DNA of 64,000 bases from Clitopilus passeckerianus (lineage: Eukaryota; Basidiomycota; Agaricomycetes; Agaricales; Entolomataceae), in contig CALYLX010000018.1 in the NCBI GenBank assembly GCA_944990035.1, positions 1 to 64,000 on the forward strand, written 5' to 3'. The notes beneath the pieces were generated by a model. The model was not told the DNA's origin and did not search any database. It saw only the letters and a program-made list of their open reading frames with translations. This document shows, one piece after another, positions 57,133-64,000 of this stretch; the stretch's first letter is position 1; each line of letters begins with the position of its first letter. A program made the translations under genes and the position numbers.

Positions 57133-58727
57133 ATGTCTGCAGAGTTTGACGACGTCCTCACAAACCAGCCTGTTGTCATTGACAATGTACGCTATAGCCG
57201 ATTCTTTAGACGCGTCCAAAATCCAAACATTAATGTATCATAGGGCTCTGGGACCATAAAAGCTGGCTTTGCAGGACAAGATCACCCGAAGTGCTTCTTC
57301 CCATCCTAGTACGCTTTCGTGCTATGTCCAGTGACACGAGCATGCATTGACCACGGTAATCTGCAGTGTTGGGCGGCCAAAACATGTACGCGTAATGGCT
57401 GGTGCTCTGGAAGGCGATACTTTCATTGGAAGACGTGCCCAAGAGTTTCGAGGGCTTTTGAAGATCAAATATCCCATGGAGCATGGCATCGTTACTGACT
57501 GGGACGACATGGAGCGTATATGGAACTGGGTATATGCTGAAGAACTTGGAACACTTAGCGAAGAAGTGAGCATCATGTTCTCTACCTCCGTCTGTAACGC
57601 GTAGACTTCTTACAACGAAAGCCAATTAGCACCCAGTCCTCTTGACGGAGGCACCGCTAAACCCAAGAAGCAACCGTGATGTTGCTGCCCAGATATTCTT
57701 TGACACCTTCAATGTACCTGCGCTCTTCACATCAGTTCAAGCTGTCTTGTCTCTGTAAGCATCCTAATAGCTCTTGAATGACGTGTGGTGAATTAACTCG
57801 GCTGTTTCATCGCTAGGTATTCTTCAGGGCGAACAACAGGAATAGTTTTGGATTCAGGCGATGGCGTAACACACGCAGTTCCAGTTTTCGAAGGTTTCTC
57901 AATGCCTCATGCCATACGGAGAGTCGACGTTGCGGGAAGGTTGGACTTGGGTTCTCGTCGCATCTGCATTTCCACTCATTCGACTTAGAGACGTGACTGA
58001 ACATCTTCAGCTACTACTCCGTAAATCAGGCCATCACTTACACACAACGGCAGAGCGAGAGGTCGTGCGGACTATCAAAGAGAAATGTTGTTACGTGGCA
58101 TTGAACCCAAACAAAGAAGAAAAGGACTCGCTTGGACGAACAGAAGAGTTCAGACTTCCAGACGGAAATGTTGTTCAGGTATTTTTATTCCTTTAAACGA
58201 TTGGGCGGAATCCTGAATTGCGACTTTGAGCTCGGTCCTGAACGGTTCCGCGCGCCAGAGATCTTATTCAATCCTGAACTCATTGGTCAAGAATATGCAG
58301 GTGTACACCAGGTGGTCGTAGATTCCATCGGCCGCGTTGACATGGATCTGCGCAAAAGTTTGTATTCGAATATAGTTCTCAGCGGTGGTAGCACCTTGTG
58401 CAAAGGTGTATCAGATTTGCAGATTCATCCAAGAGTCAAGTACTGACAACCTATGTTCTCCCCTGTAGGATTTGGCGATCGATTATTAAATGATGTCAAG
58501 AAACTTGCCTTAAAGGACGTCAAGATCAAGATCTATGCGCCACCTGAGCGCAAGTATTCAACATGGATTGGTGGTTCTATTCTAGCAGGCCTCAACACAT
58601 TTAAGAAGGTAAGAGCACTTCGGAGGACCAAACGAAATAAATTCAAAACTCTCCCCATCAGATGTGGGTCTCCGCGGAAGAATATCAGGAGGACCCGGAT
58701 ATCATTCACAAGAAATCGGGTTTCTAG
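57133..58727 (+). CDS. ARP1: ARP1 centractin (dynactin filament), with a one-base frameshift
   Basis: Exons: 57133..57186, 57244..57308, 57367..57565, 57629..57754, 57817..57939, 57989..58178, 58231..58405, 58469..58608, 58662..58727. Actin-fold motifs are complete: [66 protein letters not shown] and [14 protein letters not shown]. The end is [11 protein letters not shown]1 builds the dynactin minifilament that links dynein to cargo. In exon 4 the run after EAPL has four A (57658-57661) where the frame needs three: cta-aaa-ccc instead of cta-aac-cca. Without that base the exons sum to 379 codons. This is either a sequencing error or a true null allele. Confidence 0.9.
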
Positions 58728-58983
58728 ACAGGTTGACCTGGAGCACACTGGGATACCATTCCATCATATACATACCAGTAATCTACCCTCACAATCTTGT
58801 AATTCTCAGGAGGATGACACCCCACGCCCCAGCCTTCGAAAGTTGATGGAAGTTGATGATTTTGATGCATACAACCGTACTATTGATGGGTAAAGAACGC
58901 ATATGCATGCAATGATACATAAGATTGTCGCGCGAGTGAGAACATGCATGCATGATAGATGTACAAGTAGGGTCGCGAGGCGT

Positions 58984-59621
58984 TTACTTGCCCTTCTTGG
59001 GAGGCTCGGCAGCCTTGCTCTTCTTCGTTCCTCGGAACTGGGGAGAATAAGTATGCGGTCAATAGCCTGTAAGGAAAATATATCGTACCTTTTTGGCACG
59101 GTTTTTACGCTCCTTGCGCAGCTTGCGAGAAGCTTTCTCAACCTTGGGTGCGAGGCCAGACTGGTGTAAGTCAGTCAGCGACGCTCAATCGGACACAGGA
59201 TAATAATTAAAGACATACGCGGACCAGCCTGTATCGAGGCTCAAACTTCTTTTGTGATGCCTCATCGTCATAAATCAAGGCAAAACCAGTACTCCTTCCA
59301 CCACCAAATACTGTCCTGAATCCGAAAGTTACGACACGGTTCTTGTCGGTTTTGTAGAGTGAGGCAAGCTTCTCGGAGAGCTCAGCCTTGGAGACGTTTG
59401 GACGACCAGGGTGGAGGACATCGAGGACGAATTGGCGACGAGCCAGAAGGCGGTTGGTGATGAACTTGCGCGTTCGCAGGGTGACTGGTGCTGATGAGTC
59501 GGCCTGAATCAATTACAAAATCCCGTTAGCAAGGTGATTCAAGCTGGGACCTCAAAGTAACAGGGCGTTTGTACACTGTCCGTGTTGACCAGAGAGGTTC
59601 AGGCGTCGATTTACTCACCAT
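58984..59621 (-). CDS. RPS24: 40S ribosomal protein S24 (eS24)
   Basis: Exons 59621..59619, 59503..59219, 59160..59089 and 59037..58984 give 137 residues. The first coding exon is only the ATG. The 115 bp intron leads to [59 protein letters not shown] and FEPRYRLVR are S24 signatures, and the C-terminus is Lys-rich. It is a small-subunit protein needed for 18S maturation. It is convergent with ARP1. Confidence 0.96.
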
Positions 59622-60056
59622 TCTTACGCCTACGAGATCTTGAGATTATGTCGCGAGAGATGTAGGGCGATGGACAGGCGGTGGCTGAAACGGACTACAC
59701 AGTTTTTCGGAGTTGTCCGAGCTTTGTTGGGTGACAAATGTCACCCCTGCGTGACTCCGACAACAGGCAATCCCTCTTGAACTATTGAATTTTATCAGCC
59801 TTCTTGTGCCATTTTCCAGGTGTAAAGCTGAAATCCGGCAGCAACAATCAATGAAGTCGAAGTTCTAGGTTATCATCCCTTAAATGTGGACTCTCACGTG
59901 CTGATACTGGTTCTGGGTTCGTAAACTAGACTAAATACAAAACGAGGAAAGTAAAATATTCGTAATCCAGCGTGATTTATGTGCGACAACTTAAGAAAAG
60001 TAACAAGTAACATGCGATCTTTTCGCCCAGAAAGACAGTGGAATTAGGAGCAACGT
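59622..60056. other. RPS24 upstream region and PR65 3' end
   Basis: This 435 bp stretch holds no coding signal. A CACGTG lies at 59895-59900, about 275 bp upstream of the RPS24 start. Confidence 0.5.
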
Positions 60057-62211
60057 TCAAACTGCATCTTGAGCCTTCTGTAAGGCACGTGTAGCAAAGT
60101 ATCTAACATCCGCATCGGGATCATTTTTCTGCTGCTGGAGAGCAGGTACAACCTGTTGTTGAACGAGCTCAACTCCTTCCGACGTCTTGCTGAATGTTGT
60201 TGCCAATACCTCCAACGATTTCGCGACGTTAAACCGGATGTTGGGAATAGGGTCATTGGCGAGATGCAAAAGCGGCCCGATGATTTCCGTCCGAACTATA
60301 TCGAGGTTCAAGGAAGGTAGTATAGTCTACGAACGATCGAAATTTAGTATTAATCGACTTGAATTTTCATCCTCCTCACCGTTATGGCCTGTACTGTGGT
60401 CATTCTGAAGAGATAGTTGGGATGTTGGCCCATATTCATAACCTTTGGGACGATGGCAACCCTGGCCCACTCAACGCCGAATACTTCTGTGAGCTTCTTC
60501 AAGTTGACGGTAGCGGCTTCACGTATGCTATAAACCGTGTCGCCTAACCACGACATGCAAAGATTCCCAAGTTGCTCGTCAAAGAATGGTTTTCCGAGTT
60601 GAGTTGCGAGGAGGGGGATGTACTCGATGATGGCTTGTCTAACTCGCCATGATTTATCCTCAGCCAGCTCCACAATGGCGGGAAGAAGGCTCTCGGATAG
60701 CAATTCAATACCGATAACTGTCACGCGACAGGTTAACCAAGATCGCCACGATTCGCCACAGAACACATACCAGAGTTAACGGTTTCAAGTTTGCTGATGA
60801 TATTTAGTCTGACTTCGGGGAAATCATCCTTGAGGAGGTGAAGGAAGAGAGGAAGAAGGTGTTCGACAGTGGTGTCCTTTCCAAGCAGCGGGGCTAGGCC
60901 ACTAATTTGATTTGCAAGAGATGCCCGAACGTGCTGAGATGAATCTTGCGACAGATCTTTTACACAAGGGACAATGCGTGCAAGAATAACCTCTGGGTCC
61001 AGTAATTTCGAGAAGCCTTGACACGGCGTCATTGGCGCCAATGAGAGGAAATATAGCAGAGTTAGTCACCTGGTATCTGGCCAGCTGCGGCCGTCTTGAC
61101 TTCTGCCTCGTTGTCCTTGAGAAGTTGGACGTAATGCCCAATCAGCTCCTCGCGTACAAGTTCGCTGCCTACAGCTTCCGCGAGCTTAGAATCCAAATAA
61201 TATCAGCATTCAACCCCCCTCCATGCAGATGATTTTTCACCTCGTTGAAGTGGGAAGCTGCCATGTATCGGACACGCCAGCTCTTGTCGCCAATGCTATG
61301 TCGTATTTGCTTCAACAGTTGCTCCTTGACCTCGGCAGGTGTCATGCGTTGTGCGAGGACAATGAGATCCTCAATTGTGAGAAGTCGTACGGAATCTTGG
61401 TCGTCTGATTGCAGTCGGCGATAGATGGGCAACCCGTCCGATAGAATGTGTGGTTGGGCGAAATGTTTTAGGAGCGGCTGCACTCAGTTAGCAGCTGCAG
61501 GAGAGGGCAGGAATAGGTTGTAATACGCACGCCGAGCCATTTAGCAGCCGCCCTTCGCACCATTGGTGTATCATCTGCACCAAGTGCGGTAAATCCCTTC
61601 CTCAAGTCATCTTGGATACCAGGCGAGACCTTTGCATAAACAGCAGGGTAAAGGGCGGCAGATGATGTCCTCGAGGTAAACCATTCGCCTTGCGAAAGTC
61701 GTTTGAGGAGGGGTATGTACACTTCTTCGGTCTGCTCTTTAGAGAGAACAGCCGCGATCTTGGTTATAGATTCTGCTGCCTGATAGAGAATCAGACGCTA
61801 GTTTGGTGGTGTATTCTGAATATAGTCACCTTGTCTCGCACCAGCGTTTCTTCTACCGCAGACAGATTCTCAAGAGGCGCGAGTAGGATATGTGCATACT
61901 CCTTCCCTCCAATATATTCTTCAAAATTCTTACCCAACTCCTCCGCCAAGGCGAGTAAGACCTCATCTTCATCGTCAACTGAATCTTGAAGGAAAGGTAT
62001 AAGCTCCTCGCGAGCGCGATCAGGTCCAAGGGCAAGGGCAATAGTTGGAATGCTATGGATTGCATTTAAGCGAAGTTGGACATCTTCTGAGCGCAGCTCG
62101 TCCATAAGAATGGCGATCGGGGCGATCTTGAGACGTGTTCGTCAACGATTCTGGCCAGATAACGCGTTCAAGAAGGAGACTTACATCTTCGGGAGGAAAG
62201 CTAGGATCCAT
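60057..62211 (-). CDS. TPD3: PP2A scaffold subunit A (PR65)
   Basis: Eight exons: 62211..62185, 62126..61830, 61779..61531, 61477..61241, 61184..61070, 61016..60771, 60717..60380, 60326..60057, giving 592 residues, the usual PR65 length. HEAT repeats run through the protein, with typical helices ([94 protein letters not shown]). It holds the catalytic and B-type subunits of protein phosphatase 2A. Introns are 50-58 bp. The start codon is 151 bp from divergent REV3. Confidence 0.96.
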
Positions 62212-62346
62212 AGTTTCTTGAATTTACTAATATTCTAGTTTCAAGGGTGCAATGAGTTGAAGTTTGAGTGAATGGTTGGATACAAGGACCCTTTCTTCGC
62301 CGTGAGAGGGCCTTGCTGTAACCTCAAGATCGAAGGGTTTGTTTGT

Positions 62347-62352
62347 CACGTG
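62347..62352. promoter_or_regulatory. CACGTG E-box in the PR65-REV3 divergent promoter
   Basis: CACGTG lies 10 bp before the REV3 ATG in the 151 bp between the two start codons. Confidence 0.4.
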
Positions 62353-62362
62353 CGGGCCGATA

Positions 62363-64000
62363 ATGGCTCTTGACTCCCAAGACTCCGAACAGGTGCTGAA
62401 GCCAAAGGACCCTCGACTGAGCGTCCAGATTACACAAATTGACCATATCTTGACCAAGTCAGGCCTTTTAGACTCCTCGCCGCTACCTTTTGCACCAGTC
62501 ATCCGAATTTTCGGTGCATCGACCATAGGGAAGAAGGCTTGCTTGTACATACATCAGGTCTATCCTTATTTCTATGTCGAGTATCATGGGGAACTGGACG
62601 CCACCAGTGGTATGTACTCGCCTTTTAAGCCACAGTTCTTGTTTATGACATTCCCATTCACAGTGAGGAATTACATCAGAAGATTGACGCAGTCTCTCAG
62701 CCACGCAATCGCGCTCTCACTGAAACACAAACCGGGTTCACCAAATGCACAATATGTGCGGTCGGTTGTTCTTGTGAAAGGTGTTCACTTCTATGGCTTC
62801 CACTCCTCATACTCTCCTTTCTTGAAAATCCTTATCGCCAACCCTGCCCACGTACATCGCGCAGTAACTATCCTTCAATCAGGAACTGTAATGGGAACTC
62901 GCTTTCGCACATTTGAGAATCACCTCGGTTACATTCTACAGTTTTTGTGTGACTTTGGCTTGTATGGCTGTGGCTGGATTGACCTTGAAGACGTCCTGCA
63001 ACGTCACTCTGAACATCCTGACGAAGAAGAGGTTGGATCAAGCTTGAATGGGACAACCTTCGCCACATCGCCGTCCTCACGGCAATCTCGTACAGCTTTG
63101 GAGGTGGACGCAATTGCACCACACATTCTCAACCGGAAAAAAATCCCGGCAAGGAATCTTCACCATCAACTGCACATCCCTGCCCCTCCTTTACCACAAG
63201 AACCTGTTGTCCTCGGAGTCAGGGAATTGTGGGAAGACGAACGGCGTCGACGAATTGCGCGTGGTCTTCACCCCTCTCCAGAAATGCCAGTCGATCCCAG
63301 CGAGAGTTCGCGAGGAAAGGGAGGCGATTGGGTCGCAGAAGCACGGTGGTGGCTCCAGCTACGCAAGAAAATCGAAGCTGATAGCCCTCAGGATGTTCCC
63401 CACCCTCCAACCTGGGAACACTCGGCGATGACGGCCTTCGAAAGTGTAGAGGCGATATGGGACGAGCAGTGGCGAACCTGGAAGTCGACTCAAAGCAGTT
63501 GTGAAGAGGACAGACGATCAGATTTCGATGGCAATGATCCAGAGCTTGGGATGCCACCATTAAGCAGAGAATCTGAATCTCCTGAAGTGGATCTGAAACT
63601 ATTGTCTGCTCAGGACATTAATGAGGCAGCCGAGATGGACGAGCAAAGGGCTATCTGTGATGAAGAGGAACAATCTGACGATGATTTCGAATACCTTGAT
63701 GATGTACAGATGGACGACGAGGAGGCTCTTTCAGAAGTAGGGGAGGAGATCGAAATGGAAAACCCATTCGAGGATCTGGAAGCTCCTGCACCACCTTCCC
63801 AAACCCCCGAATACAGGCTCAAGAGGTAATTCTGGACTGGCATGTATTTTTGCAATCTTGTTTCTGATATCTTGCATACAGTCCTAGGAACCTATCACGG
63901 AGCCAAGATAAGCGAAGCACCCCCGCAACGCCCATAAGGTGCTCGCTAGTGTCTTCGCTATAACCTCGAACCTAATTCTTATTCTAGGGCCAAGGGTGAA
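62363..64000 (+). CDS. REV3: REV3, DNA polymerase zeta catalytic subunit, 5' part (3' partial)
   Basis: Exons 62363..62609, 62664..63825, 63882..63938 and 63988..>64000. The first 200 residues carry the conserved Rev3 N-terminal block: PVIRIFGASTIGKKACLYIH, VYPYFYVEY, SLSHAIALSL and VKGVHFYGFHSSYSPFLKI, then FLCDFGLYGCGWI. A long Ser/Glu-rich variable region follows (about 215-490), as in other fungi. The polymerase domain lies beyond the window. The first intron is 54 bp, so it does not break the frame, but removing it joins YHGELDATS to VRNYIRRL as in relatives. Pol zeta extends from mismatched or damaged termini in translesion synthesis. Confidence 0.92.

Noticed and set aside
1..64000. 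CRISPR arrays, rRNA genes and tRNA genes
   Set aside because: None seen on either strand; CRISPR is not expected in a fungal nuclear genome.

Overview
This is nuclear DNA of a filamentous basidiomycete, most likely an Agaricomycete. Genes are dense on both strands and interrupted by many 46-75 bp introns, nearly all GT-AG with a few GC-AG. The protein set (SRA-YDG protein, MARVEL-like protein, tandem GH16 laminarinases, a large TIR transposon with a DUF6729-like region) is typical of mushrooms. All products were recognised by eye from translated exons. Splice sites were chosen so that the reading frame and family motifs are kept, and the summed exons were checked for divisibility by three.

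Layout. 1-4.7 kb: 3' end of MPP10, SEC9, a stand-alone SRA-YDG protein and a lineage-specific protein. 4.7-9.15 kb: about 4.4 kb with no gene I can support. 9.15-19.5 kb: a basidiomycete conserved protein, a GPI-type surface protein, MYG1, a MARVEL-like protein, a secreted protein, a TMEM135-like protein, a dysferlin-domain protein and HSCB/JAC1. 19.6-29 kb: a DEVH-box RNA helicase with a mitochondrial-type N-terminus, a RasGEF fused to its own GTPase-like domain, and a SurE phosphatase. 29-34 kb: two tandem GH16 paralogues and RPL15. 34.3-40.2 kb: DRS1 and APC4. 40.4-52.3 kb: two near-identical 5.94 kb DNA transposons in direct tandem. 52.7-64 kb: a bZIP factor, GPI2/PIG-C, a small VIM-motif protein, a small membrane protein, ARP1 (with one frameshift), RPS24, the PP2A scaffold PR65 and the 5' part of REV3.

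Most genes are housekeeping: ribosome biogenesis (MPP10, DRS1, RPL15, RPS24), trafficking and cytoskeleton (SEC9, ARP1), cell cycle and signalling (APC4, RasGEF, PR65), GPI anchoring, Fe-S assembly and translesion synthesis. Several neighbours are head to head over 65-320 bp, so promoters must be shared.

The most unusual object is the transposon dimer. Each unit has about 30 bp terminal inverted repeats, the pair is flanked once by a 9 bp direct repeat, and the inner ends lie 6 bp apart. The encoded protein of about 1,650 residues joins AT-hooks, a Cys-rich region, an RNase H-like (DDE-type) segment and a complete DEDD-type 3'-5' exonuclease. The two copies differ by one substitution and four small indels, as judged from reading and from translated blocks. 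Every one of those indels breaks a reading frame, so neither copy is intact as written.
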